This document shows, in pieces, positions 1 through 5,270 of a DNA stretch of 12,896 bases. How positions within the stretch are numbered: position 1 is the stretch's first letter; each line of letters begins with the position of its first letter. Both the position numbers and the translations under genes were made by a program. The stretch is from assembly GCA_002501285.1 (NCBI GenBank), contig DLSG01000061.1:5018-17913 (forward strand), in the 5' to 3' direction. The stretch comes from Christensenella sp. UBA7868. GTDB taxonomy: Bacteria > Bacillota > Clostridia > Christensenellales > UBA1242. The notes below the pieces were generated by a model, which had not been told where the DNA came from, did no database searches, and worked only from the letters and a program-made list of their open reading frames with translations.

Positions 1-643
1 GAAGTGTTAAGTCACTATAAAGATTTATAGTTAAAGTTTTATAAATTTTACCATCCACATACAAAGAAACAGTGTAACTTGGAACATTATCCGCTTCAAT
101 CATTGAAGCGAAGGAGTCTTCCGTAATTTTGATTTTAAAACCATATTTTTGAATATAACTTTGCCAAAGTTTTACAGCTTTTTCTCCGTTATTTGTGATT
201 AAAATAATTTTCGTACCGTCTTTATAAAAATTAATTTTTATGTTTAAAATATCTGTTAACAAAACTGTGTTGTTTGTTGAATAAAATGTATTTATAAAAT
301 TTGAGTTAATAAATTCTAATTTGTTTTCAACATAACCACATTTGTTGCCGTTTATTTCAATTGTATATTTTTTTGTTTTGTCAAAACCTTCAACAGGTGA
401 GGTTATAACTTCGGCAAAATATTCTTTTTCGTTTGCGCCAGAATTTGTAAATAAAAGTTGAGTTACATCATACTCAAAATCGCTCACTTTAACAACATCG
501 GTTGTATGTTGAAAATATCCAAATACTTTGCTTGTTAGGCTTAACATACGGTTAACATCATAAATGCAAAATGAGCCAAATATAAAAATTATTGCAATTA
601 TTATAAACCCAATTTTTGTTGCATCGTTTCTAAATAGTCCCAT
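1..643 (-). CDS. Membrane-anchored protein of unknown function, 3' end beyond the window
   Basis: The reading frame is open from an ATG at 643 leftwards to position 1, giving 214 codons without a stop, so the C-terminus is missing. I recognise no family. It begins MGLFRNDATK, followed by one hydrophobic segment (about residues 11-29) and a polar beta-rich region of about 185 residues. The short positive N-terminus suggests the bulk lies outside the cell. The start overlaps the stop of the upstream gene by one base (TAATG), with GGAGG just upstream inside that gene, so the two are probably translationally coupled and may work together. No lipobox and no sortase signal are visible in the part present. 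It is the most distal visible gene of the leftward train. Confidence 0.8.
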   Translation of the reverse strand, partial: MGLFRNDATKIGFIIIAIIFIFGSFCIYDVNRMLSLTSKVFGYFQHTTDVVKVSDFEYDVTQLLFTNSGANEKEYFAEVITSPVEGFDKTKKYTIEINGNKCGYVENKLEFINSNFINTFYSTNNTVLLTDILNIKINFYKDGTKIILITNNGEKAVKLWQSYIQKYGFKIKITEDSFASMIEADNVPSYTVSLYVDGKIYKTLTINLYSDLTL

Positions 644-1767
644 TATACCTTCACCTCCGTTAAAACTCCATTTTCAAGTGTAAAATACGATGTAATATTT
701 AAATCTTTAATATGCCCGTCTTTGTTAATTCCACCAAAGGCAACTCCAACTTCCTTTAAATAATCTAAATCGAATACGAGTGTGTAGTTTTGTTTTTTAT
801 CTTTATATTCATTAAAACTTGCTTCATTAATGTCTGCAATATGCGTTGCTAAACTCTCGTCAAAAGTAAATTTACAATTTTGTTCTGTTAAGATAAAATA
901 ATTCTTGTCACTAAAATGCTCATTAAGCAAAGTGTCTTGAGTGTCATTAGTCCAGTTTGTGTTGTATTGAACTTGGTTAAATATACTATCTTTGGCAGTC
1001 TTTGCTTCTTCATTGTAATTTGTAAATTTCGTATATATGTAAGTGTCAATAATATCACTTTCAATTTTTTTATATTTTTCACTATCAAATTTATATACAT
1101 CGAAATAATCTTTAAAAGGGAAGGTTACTGTATAGGTTCCACTATCATAAGTTCCACTATGGAATATCTCATATAAATTTTTAACAAATAAACTTAAACT
1201 TGATTTCGTTGTTATCGTTGTATTTGCTAATCCATTTTCGACTTTTAGGGCTCTGCCAAACTGCAATGCATACGATTCGCCATTAATTTCAATTTTAATA
1301 CAGCCAAAATCTTGAATTGAATTATCGCTTTCTTTAAAGCTTAAGCCATCACTTTCTTGATAAAAACATATATTTTTACTATCATAATTTTTTTGACCAT
1401 TTTCTCCGTCTAAATATGTAAACCATTGATACCAATTCCAGTCTAAAGGACCTCTTTTCCAGTCTAGTTTTAAATTGTTGTAATTTAATATTTGAACACC
1501 AGAACTTACAACATCTGTTGAATTGTAATCCGTGTAATAATTGAATTTTAATTCAAATAAATTGTTGTATGAATTAATTTCCATAACTGGCTTTTTGCCA
1601 TTTATATCCTCAACTGTGTTTGCATAAATTGCGGAGTTTGTAAAACTTTTTGGCTTAAAAAATTTTAAATATACCCATAGTCCAATTGAAATAGCACAAA
1701 GAATTAAATATATGGATAATATTATTTTTAAAACTGTTAGTAATTTGCTTTGTTTATTCTCTGTCAT
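643..1767 (-). CDS. Membrane-anchored protein with a large outside domain, unknown function (374 aa)
   Basis: I recognise no family. The protein has a short charged N-terminus (MTENKQSK), one transmembrane segment at about residues 9-34 ending in WVYLKFFKPK, and about 335 residues that are rich in Asn, Tyr, Asp and Thr. This fits a type II-like anchor with an extracytoplasmic domain. The membrane segment contains LILCA, but the residue before Cys is Leu, so it is a poor lipobox and I do not call a lipoprotein. The start ATG overlaps the TGA of the upstream gene (ATGA, 1764-1767) and is preceded by AAGGAGG. The stop overlaps the start of the next gene by one base. The coupling to another anchored protein suggests a surface pair, which is inference. 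Confidence 0.85.
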   Translation of the reverse strand: MTENKQSKLLTVLKIILSIYLILCAISIGLWVYLKFFKPKSFTNSAIYANTVEDINGKKPVMEINSYNNLFELKFNYYTDYNSTDVVSSGVQILNYNNLKLDWKRGPLDWNWYQWFTYLDGENGQKNYDSKNICFYQESDGLSFKESDNSIQDFGCIKIEINGESYALQFGRALKVENGLANTTITTKSSLSLFVKNLYEIFHSGTYDSGTYTVTFPFKDYFDVYKFDSEKYKKIESDIIDTYIYTKFTNYNEEAKTAKDSIFNQVQYNTNWTNDTQDTLLNEHFSDKNYFILTEQNCKFTFDESLATHIADINEASFNEYKDKKQNYTLVFDLDYLKEVGVAFGGINKDGHIKDLNITSYFTLENGVLTEVKV

Positions 1768-2081
1768 TCCTCTAATCCCTCCTTATTATTTGCCTTGTTT
1801 TGGTTTGAAAAGTAGGTGAGTAGGTCAAGGTCGTCAAACTCACATAACTCAAATTCACAATTTAAAACTTCCTGACAAAATTCTTTTGCAAGTGGGAAGT
1901 TTTGTTTGGATTCTTTTAACTTTTCAAATGTTGAAGTTACAATTGAGTTTTGTTCTTTCAATGTCGTTTCATCAAACATTACTTTTCCTAGTTTTAAAAG
2001 ATTGATTAAAGCGGTATTTAATACAACTTCACCATATCTGTCTTTTAAGTCTTCAATGTCTTTTTTGTTTCTATTAGCCAT
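1764..2081 (-). CDS. Small acidic cytoplasmic protein, unknown function (105 aa)
   Basis: I recognise no family. It is a soluble protein with a basic, helical N-terminus (MANRNKKDIEDLKDRYGEVV) and an acidic C-terminus containing the stretch CEFELCEFDDLDLL. It has no membrane segment, and its two C-terminal cysteines are not arranged as a metal site. The start is firm: AAAAGGAG lies upstream, and the ATG shares one base with the TAA of the preceding zinc-finger gene. The stop TGA overlaps the next ATG (ATGA). Both junctions point to coupled translation in one operon with the neighbouring anchored proteins. A regulatory or adaptor role would suit its size, but nothing in the sequence shows one. 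Confidence 0.82.
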   Translation of the reverse strand: MANRNKKDIEDLKDRYGEVVLNTALINLLKLGKVMFDETTLKEQNSIVTSTFEKLKESKQNFPLAKEFCQEVLNCEFELCEFDDLDLLTYFSNQNKANNKEGLEE

Positions 2082-2269
2082 TAATGTTTTTCTCCTTTTA
2101 GAAAATAATTTGTTAAAATTTCAATCGTGCAAGACCAACACAAATAAAAAGTCCTCGGATAAGTATCTGGGGTTAATGTTACTCTTGGGATTTTTTGTTC
2201 TATTTTTTTGCCACAACAATCGCAAAATCTTTGTTTATCCTCTCGGAGTATCCTTAACTCTTTTTTCAT
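2081..2269 (-). CDS. Small four-cysteine zinc-finger-like protein (62 aa)
   Basis: This short basic protein has two CxxC pairs, C16/C19 (in the string CDCCGKK) and C44/C47 (CWSC), about 25 residues apart. That pattern is typical of a structural zinc-binding treble-clef or ribbon fold. It has no membrane segment. The start is decided by AGGAGG about 9 nt upstream of the ATG at 2269. The TAA overlaps the next ATG by one base. It is the first gene after the structured gap at 2270-2486, so any regulation in that gap would act on it and on the three genes after it. Small zinc-finger proteins of this size are common in phages and ICEs and often have no known role. The metal site is inferred from spacing only. 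Confidence 0.82.
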   Translation of the reverse strand: MKKELRILREDKQRFCDCCGKKIEQKIPRVTLTPDTYPRTFYLCWSCTIEILTNYFLKGEKH

Positions 2270-2486
2270 TTATGTTTGCCTCCTGACTAAAAATTTTAAT
2301 TTGGTGAGTGGGTGAACCTTGCTCGGTTCTTTTTGTTAAAATAAAGTTGAAAAACTAAAAACTCAAAACTCAAATAAAGGTTTATTTAGAAAAAAAATTT
2401 TGAAAAAATTAAAAAATTAATAAAATTTTAAAGGAGCAACCCTAAAAATTAAATATCCCACTCATAAGGTGGTCGCCCCTTAAAAG
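2270..2486 (-). promoter_or_regulatory. Structured non-coding gap in the operon (possible leader RNA, oriT or replication origin)
   Basis: This is the only sizeable gap in the leftward train. Read as minus-strand RNA it offers several structures. An 11-bp stem pairs 2471-2481 with 2431-2441 and includes two G-U pairs. A 5-bp hairpin pairs 2325-2329 with 2314-2318 around a 6-nt loop. An 8-nt segment in the loop of the first stem (2457-2464) is the exact complement of 2305-2312. The loop of the small hairpin (GAGCAA) complements TTGCTC in the 3' arm of the large stem. An AT-only-like zone separates them, with three tandem 7-mers AAAACT(A/C) at 2351-2371 and an inverted repeat AAATAAA-GG-TTTATTT at 2372-2387. 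The structures are read directly; the function is unknown. Confidence 0.55.
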
Positions 2487-2834
2487 TTAAATCATTTTAA
2501 AAATTGTGTTTGTTGTAATATCGTCTTGGTTAAAAAGAAATGTTAATGATTTAGAATCTACTTTGAAGTAGTCATTGTTAATACTTAAAACTATGTAGCC
2601 GTCCATTAAATAAACAATTTCAAAATCGTAATCAAAACAAAATTGTTTTTTTATTTGCTCGTAAATATGTTTAAATTCTTTAATATCTTTAATGTCCGTG
2701 CGTTCTAATTCTTTTAATTTGTTAAATTGTTTTCGCATCATTTCTTCTTTCACTAATATAATTCCAATAATTATATTTAATAAAACAAGTAAAAAGCCGA
2801 ACATCATTCCGAGTGAAAATATTGTTAAATTCAT
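2487..2834 (-). CDS. Single-pass membrane protein with small cytoplasmic domain, unknown function (115 aa)
   Basis: The N-terminus is one long hydrophobic segment (about residues 4-28) ending in charged VKEEMMRK. It is followed by a helical stretch to about residue 65 and a small, probably beta-rich C-terminal domain. The positive charge after the helix puts the C-terminal domain in the cytoplasm. I recognise no family. The ATG at 2834 has AAGGAG nine bases upstream, which lies inside the end of the preceding short ORF (2836-2979), so the two are likely coupled. Two bases separate the stop of this gene from the base of the large stem-loop in the gap that follows it. Confidence 0.8.
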   Translation of the reverse strand: MNLTIFSLGMMFGFLLVLLNIIIGIILVKEEMMRKQFNKLKELERTDIKDIKEFKHIYEQIKKQFCFDYDFEIVYLMDGYIVLSINNDYFKVDSKSLTFLFNQDDITTNTIFKMI

Positions 2835-2835
2835 T

Positions 2836-2979
2836 TTAATAACTCCTTTTTCCTAAATTTTTTTGCATTGCAAATTTGACTAAACTATTTCCGTGACTTG
2901 GCTTTAAGCCATTATTTAGACAAAAATCTAAATAAACTACATATTTTTTATCTGTCATTTTTAAAGCTGTTTCAATCAT
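2836..2979 (-). CDS. Very short ORF filling the operon gap, unknown function (47 aa)
   Basis: This ORF (starting MIETALKMTDKKYVVYLDFC) is short enough to be missed by automatic calling but looks translated. AAGGAG lies 8 nt before the ATG. Its start is two bases after the stop of the upstream gene (2982), and its stop is one base before the ATG of the next (2834). Without it, the operon would have an unexplained 147-nt hole here. The composition is basic and soluble, with no membrane segment and no metal motif. I recognise no family. The context is the evidence: every neighbouring junction in the train has the same tight spacing. Confidence 0.65.
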   Translation of the reverse strand: MIETALKMTDKKYVVYLDFCLNNGLKPSHGNSLVKFAMQKNLGKRSY

Positions 2980-2981
2980 AA

Positions 2982-3176
2982 TTAAACTCCTTTTCTTAAA
3001 TTAGTTCCGCTAATTCGTTTTTTTAAATTTTTTAAATCTGTGTTATGTAACATAATTGGTGCTTTGGTTGGAGATTCAAGGAAGTATGCCATATAATACG
3101 GATTAGCACTTTCAACCTTTTTTATATTCCAGCCTTTATAGATTCCAATTTGTTTTGTGGGTGCTAAATTAAACAT
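2982..3176 (-). CDS. Small basic protein, unknown function (64 aa)
   Basis: I chose the ATG at 3176 (MFNLAPTKQIGIYKGWN) because AAAGGA lies 8 nt upstream of it. A longer reading to 3194 would need a TTG start with no ribosome binding site. The protein is basic, with a Lys/Arg-rich C-terminus (DLKNLKKRISGTNLRKGV), a WNIKKVES segment and no membrane helix. The mix of short strands and a terminal basic helix would suit a nucleic-acid-binding protein, but no known domain is recognised and this is speculation. Its start overlaps the end of the upstream gene by 8 nt, consistent with translational coupling. Confidence 0.75.
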   Translation of the reverse strand: MFNLAPTKQIGIYKGWNIKKVESANPYYMAYFLESPTKAPIMLHNTDLKNLKKRISGTNLRKGV

Positions 3177-3438
3177 ATATGCCGTCCTTTGCAAGTATTT
3201 TTTTCAATTCCATACGCTCTGCTAGTTCTAAAACTTGCTCTTTATGTTTCTCTGTTTCTTCTGAAAAGAAAATATCACTTTCAATACTGGCGAACTTATA
3301 AATCCCATTATCAAAAGATAAGGATAAATTAGAAATATCTTGTTTTTCACAAATTTCAGCAATTGCAAGTAAATGAGTTGCAATACCATCAATAATCAAA
3401 TCTTTAGCAATATCGTTTGATTTTTCTGTATCTTTCAT
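3169..3438 (-). CDS. Small acidic helical protein, unknown function (89 aa)
   Basis: The ATG at 3438 has a near-perfect AGGAGG seven bases upstream. The protein is soluble and acidic. Two mostly helical parts (residues about 5-35 and 60-85) flank a short region, DISNLSLSFDNGIYKF, that could form a beta hairpin. No catalytic or metal motif is visible and I recognise no family. It starts 9 nt after the stop of the upstream gene, and its last 8 nt overlap the start of the next gene. Small acidic proteins of this kind in early operons of mobile elements are often anti-host or regulatory factors, but nothing here shows that directly. Confidence 0.8.
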   Translation of the reverse strand: MKDTEKSNDIAKDLIIDGIATHLLAIAEICEKQDISNLSLSFDNGIYKFASIESDIFFSEETEKHKEQVLELAERMELKKILAKDGIYV

Positions 3439-3446
3439 AAAGCCTC

Positions 3447-3731
3447 CTAAACCAACAATTCTTTTTTTATGAAGTTTTCTGCTGCTTCTAAACTGTCAAA
3501 GCCATAATAGCCTTGTTCCCAATATCCAGTAGTATCGTCATATCCAGCACCAACAGAAAAATCAATCTGTCTTTTCACTACAACGATTTTTCTTCCTATT
3601 GCACTGTGAAAAGTTTTTTTAATAGGGTGGTCGTTTTTGGTCGCTTTTGAAAAAGCACCTTTTATTGGCTCTCCGTTTTCGTCTAATCCAGCAAGTTTAT
3701 AAAAATCTTTTATACTAATCATCGTTTGCAT
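3447..3731 (-). CDS. Small basic protein, unknown function (94 aa)
   Basis: The reading frame is open to 3758, but only the ATG at 3731 has a plausible ribosome site (GAGG nine bases upstream). I therefore start there (MQTMISIKDFYKLAGLDENG). A third ATG at 3722 overlaps the upstream stop and is also possible. The protein is basic up to about residue 60 (KKTFHSAIGRKIVVVKRQID). It then has a Gly/Tyr/Trp-rich loop (GYDDTTGYWEQGYYGF) and a terminal helix (SLEAAENFIKKELL). I recognise no family. It overlaps the end of the upstream gene by about 17 nt, so translation is probably coupled. Confidence 0.75.
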   Translation of the reverse strand: MQTMISIKDFYKLAGLDENGEPIKGAFSKATKNDHPIKKTFHSAIGRKIVVVKRQIDFSVGAGYDDTTGYWEQGYYGFDSLEAAENFIKKELLV

Positions 3732-3918
3732 CGCTTTCGACCTCAATAATGCTTTCATAATTTATTAACCAACCAATAACTAGGCTTAAAAGATAGTAAT
3801 CTTGAAAACATCCTTTAGATATTCCATTTTTTTCTAATTCATCAACAGCTTCTTCCCACTCTTCCTTTGAGTATCCATAGTGTTTAAGATATTCTGCTAA
3901 TGTTATTTGTTTTTTCAT
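3715..3918 (-). CDS. Small acidic protein, unknown function (67 aa)
   Basis: The ATG at 3918 follows AAGGAG by eight bases and is the first gene after the HTH gene at 3972-4208. The N-terminal half (MKKQITLAEYLKHYGYSKEE) is helical and resembles the start of small HTH-like or adaptor proteins, but no complete HTH can be made out. The C-terminus is strongly acidic (IEVESDANDD). A short hydrophobic stretch, YYLLSLVIGWLI, is too short and too near the end to be called a membrane anchor with confidence. No family is recognised. Being second in the leftward operon, it occupies the position where ICEs often place an excisionase, which is positional inference only. Confidence 0.75.
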   Translation of the reverse strand: MKKQITLAEYLKHYGYSKEEWEEAVDELEKNGISKGCFQDYYLLSLVIGWLINYESIIEVESDANDD

Positions 3919-3957
3919 TTTTGTTGCTCCTTATAATTAAAAATTTTATTTATATAA

Positions 3958-3970
3958 ACTGCCGTAGCAG
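3958..3970 (-). other. Small hairpin with C(UACG)G loop between HTH gene and next gene
   Basis: On the minus strand, the two bases after the HTH stop lead into CTGC-TACG-GCAG, a 4-bp stem closed by an UNCG-type tetraloop, a class known to be very stable. It is followed by TTTATATAAAT rather than a pure T run. It could be a weak terminator, an mRNA processing site or a stability element that separates expression of the HTH gene from the rest of the train. The stem is short, so the call is tentative. Confidence 0.4.
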
Positions 3971-3971
3971 G

Positions 3972-4208
3972 TTATAACTTGTTTTGTAGGTCTTTTTCTT
4001 TCACTCGGGTTTTTGTTTCGATAATTGCGTACACCAACTCTTCAATGGAACAGTTTAAGACTTCTGCAAGTTTTGGAAGCATTTCGACAGGCGGTGTTCG
4101 AGTTCCATTTTCCCATTGACTTATGCACCCTTTTGAAAGATTAAAAGAATTTGTTAATACAATTTGTTTCACATTTTGTTTTAATCTTAATGATTTTAAT
4201 TTACTCAT
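3972..4208 (-). CDS. HTH (Cro/cI-type, XRE family) regulator, first gene of leftward operon (78 aa)
   Basis: Residues about 5-60 form an XRE-type helix-turn-helix. The recognition helix region is CISQWENGTRTP, followed by VEMLPKLAEVLNCSIEEL, a typical helix 4-5 ending. There is only a short tail, so this is a Cro-sized protein without an oligomerisation or protease-sensitive domain. It is transcribed leftwards from a near-consensus promoter (4237-4265), divergent from the larger repressor at 4362-4751. The two recognition helices share W-E-N-x-x-R-T-P, which suggests they read the same operators. This arrangement is that of a Cro/cI or ImmR-type switch. The ribosome site is weak (GTGAG about 12 nt before the ATG), which would keep its level low. 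Confidence 0.88.
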   Translation of the reverse strand: MSKLKSLRLKQNVKQIVLTNSFNLSKGCISQWENGTRTPPVEMLPKLAEVLNCSIEELVYAIIETKTRVKEKDLQNKL

Positions 4209-4213
4209 GACAG

Positions 4214-4238
4214 ATATTTCTCACTTTATGTGAAATAT
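4214..4238. promoter_or_regulatory. 25-bp palindromic operator over the leftward promoter
   Basis: ATATTTC at 4214-4220 is mirrored exactly by GAAATAT at 4232-4238, with 11 nt between the arms, and two more interior positions also match. The site overlaps the last two bases of the predicted -10 of the leftward promoter and its start point, so a bound XRE protein would block that promoter. The half-site ATGTGAAA (4229-4236) recurs as TTTCACAT at 4272-4279. Confidence 0.65.
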
Positions 4239-4265
4239 TTTAATTTGTTTTATTATTTTTGTCAA
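4237..4265 (-). promoter_or_regulatory. Leftward sigma-A-type promoter for the small-gene operon
   Basis: On the minus strand there is TTGACA (4265-4260), a 17-nt spacer and TAAAAT (4242-4237), which is close to the housekeeping consensus. Transcription would begin near 4230, about 20 nt before the ATG of the small HTH gene. A palindrome covers the start region. Confidence 0.7.
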
Positions 4266-4271
4266 ACATTA

Positions 4272-4288
4272 TTTCACATTTTTTGAAA
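4272..4288. promoter_or_regulatory. Second operator-like inverted repeat between the divergent promoters
   Basis: TTTCA (4272-4276) and TGAAA (4284-4288) flank 7 nt. The left half TTTCACAT is the reverse complement of the half-site in the 4214-4238 palindrome. A further TTTCACATTTTG occurs inside the small HTH gene near 4167. The site lies just upstream of the leftward -35. Confidence 0.5.
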
Positions 4289-4312
4289 AAAAAAGAGATT
4301 TTTAATTAATTG

Positions 4313-4341
4313 TTGATAAAAATTTCACGAAATGTTAACAT
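4313..4341 (+). promoter_or_regulatory. Rightward promoter for repressor, with operator 4322-4333 in its spacer
   Basis: TTGATA (4313-4318) and TAACAT (4336-4341) are 17 nt apart and fit a moderate sigma-A promoter. Inside the spacer, ATTTC-AC-GAAAT (4322-4333) is a perfect 5-bp inverted repeat that shares TTTCAC with the other operators. This is a simple layout for repressor autoregulation. The leader before the AAGGAGG at 4351 would be only a few bases. Confidence 0.5.
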
Positions 4342-4361
4342 TTATTAAAAAAGGAGGAAAA

Positions 4362-4751
4362 ATGTTTGGCGAAAATTTAAAAAAAATAAGAAAACTCAAC
4401 AAAATGGGGCAGGTTGAACTTGCTAAAAAATTAAATGTTGCAAATGGAACAATAAGTATGTGGGAAAATAATTTAAGGACACCAGATGTAGCAACAATAA
4501 AAGAAATTTCAAATTTATTTAAAATTCCAATTTCTTATTTAATTGAAGATGAAATAAAAATAGAGCCCGAAGAAAGCAAGTCCAAAACAGAAAGCAGGTT
4601 TACGGAAAAACAAAGGGAGTTGTTAGACTATATCCAACAATTAAACGATTATCAATGCAAGGTTGCAAAGGTTTATTTTAAAACTTTGTTAAATGATTTT
4701 AGAGATGAATCAGATATTGAAAAACAAATTGAAAAACAAAGGAAGGATTAA
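4362..4751 (+). CDS. cI/ImmR-like HTH repressor of the mobile element (129 aa)
   Basis: The start is the ATG at 4362, seven bases after AAGGAGG. An in-frame ATG at 4332 lies inside the promoter and has no ribosome site. Residues about 5-60 are an XRE-type HTH with recognition region GTISMWENNLRTPDV, followed by an ISNLFKIPISYLIE helix pair. An acidic linker and a helical C-terminal part (residues about 75-129, ending in EKQIEKQRKD) probably serve dimerisation. There is no LexA/S24 autoprotease domain and no metalloprotease partner next door. It probably keeps the element quiescent by blocking the divergent leftward promoter. It ends one base before the next gene starts. Confidence 0.88.
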   Translation: MFGENLKKIRKLNKMGQVELAKKLNVANGTISMWENNLRTPDVATIKEISNLFKIPISYLIEDEIKIEPEESKSKTESRFTEKQRELLDYIQQLNDYQCKVAKVYFKTLLNDFRDESDIEKQIEKQRKD

Positions 4752-4752
4752 T

Positions 4753-5208
4753 ATGTTAACTTTAGGTATTATTTTTACGATTATTGGCAGTATTGGTTTT
4801 TTAATATTTAACATTTTGATTTTTTCTATGATTTCTTATTTTTCAAGTTTCATTGAAACTTTGAAATTCATGTTTTATGACCCAACTTCTTTTTTTATAT
4901 TTTTAACAAGTATCATTTTTCTTGTTTTAGGTATTATTTTTATAATCATCGGCAAAAAGAAGAAAAAGGCTAAGATTGCATTAATAAACAAAGCGAATGA
5001 AGAGAAAGAAATGATGAGAAATCAAATTAATGCTTTGCAACAAAAAGAATTAGAATTAAAAATTTTGAAAGAAAATAATTTAATAAAAGATAATAATGAA
5101 AAATTTTGTTCATATTGTGGAGCAAAATTAAAAAATGATGAACTTCAATGTTCACATTGTGGAAGTACGATAGAAAAATTTAGGAGTGAAAAAAGTGACA
5201 GATATTGA
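4753..5208 (+). CDS. Two-pass membrane protein with C-terminal zinc ribbon (151 aa)
   Basis: The ATG at 4753, one base after the repressor stop and preceded by GGAAGGA, fits better than an upstream ATG at 4693 inside the repressor gene. Two membrane segments (about residues 4-30 and 47-67) are followed by a KKKKK patch. That places the rest in the cytoplasm: a charged coiled-coil-like region (about 75-113) and a zinc ribbon with C119-x2-C122 and C133-x2-C136 in the form CSYCGAKL...CSHCGS. This ribbon type (zinc-ribbon/DZANK-like) is common in small membrane proteins of Firmicutes, with unknown roles. Its place between repressor and integrase suggests it is part of the element's lysogeny module. 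Confidence 0.82.
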   Translation: MLTLGIIFTIIGSIGFLIFNILIFSMISYFSSFIETLKFMFYDPTSFFIFLTSIIFLVLGIIFIIIGKKKKKAKIALINKANEEKEMMRNQINALQQKELELKILKENNLIKDNNEKFCSYCGAKLKNDELQCSHCGSTIEKFRSEKSDRY

Positions 5209-5239
5209 ATTATTAAAATATATAAAAAGAAATAATTAA
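5195..5239 (+). CDS. 14-codon ORF with good RBS in front of integrase (possible displaced integrase N-terminus)
   Basis: GTG at 5195 is preceded by AGGAG with 8 nt spacing, the only good ribosome site between the zinc-ribbon gene and the integrase. It reads VTDIELLKYIKRNN and stops at TAA 5237-5239. The integrase frame is open from 5226, so the two frames overlap and a +1 shift near 5230-5237 would join them into one protein. It may be a short leader peptide that couples translation, or the true 5' end of the integrase separated by a frameshift. I cannot decide between these from one sequence. Confidence 0.4.
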   Translation: MTDIELLKYIKRNN

Positions 5240-5270
5240 ACGAAAAGAAACAGACGACATTATTTTGTCG

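Noticed and set aside
916..1176. + strand 86-codon ORF within the anchored protein gene (and similar antisense ORFs at 1906-2286, 7458-7664, 7692-7940, 9057-9287)
   Set aside because: They lie opposite or across well-supported genes, lack ribosome sites and have compositions typical of antisense reading.
1670..1767. Lipoprotein signal (LILC) in the 374-aa protein
   Set aside because: The residue before Cys is Leu where Gly, Ala or Ser is expected, and the hydrophobic stretch continues past it as a membrane helix.
3177..3194. Upstream TTG start extending the 64-aa gene
   Set aside because: There is no ribosome site before the TTG, whereas AAAGGA is correctly spaced for the ATG at 3176.
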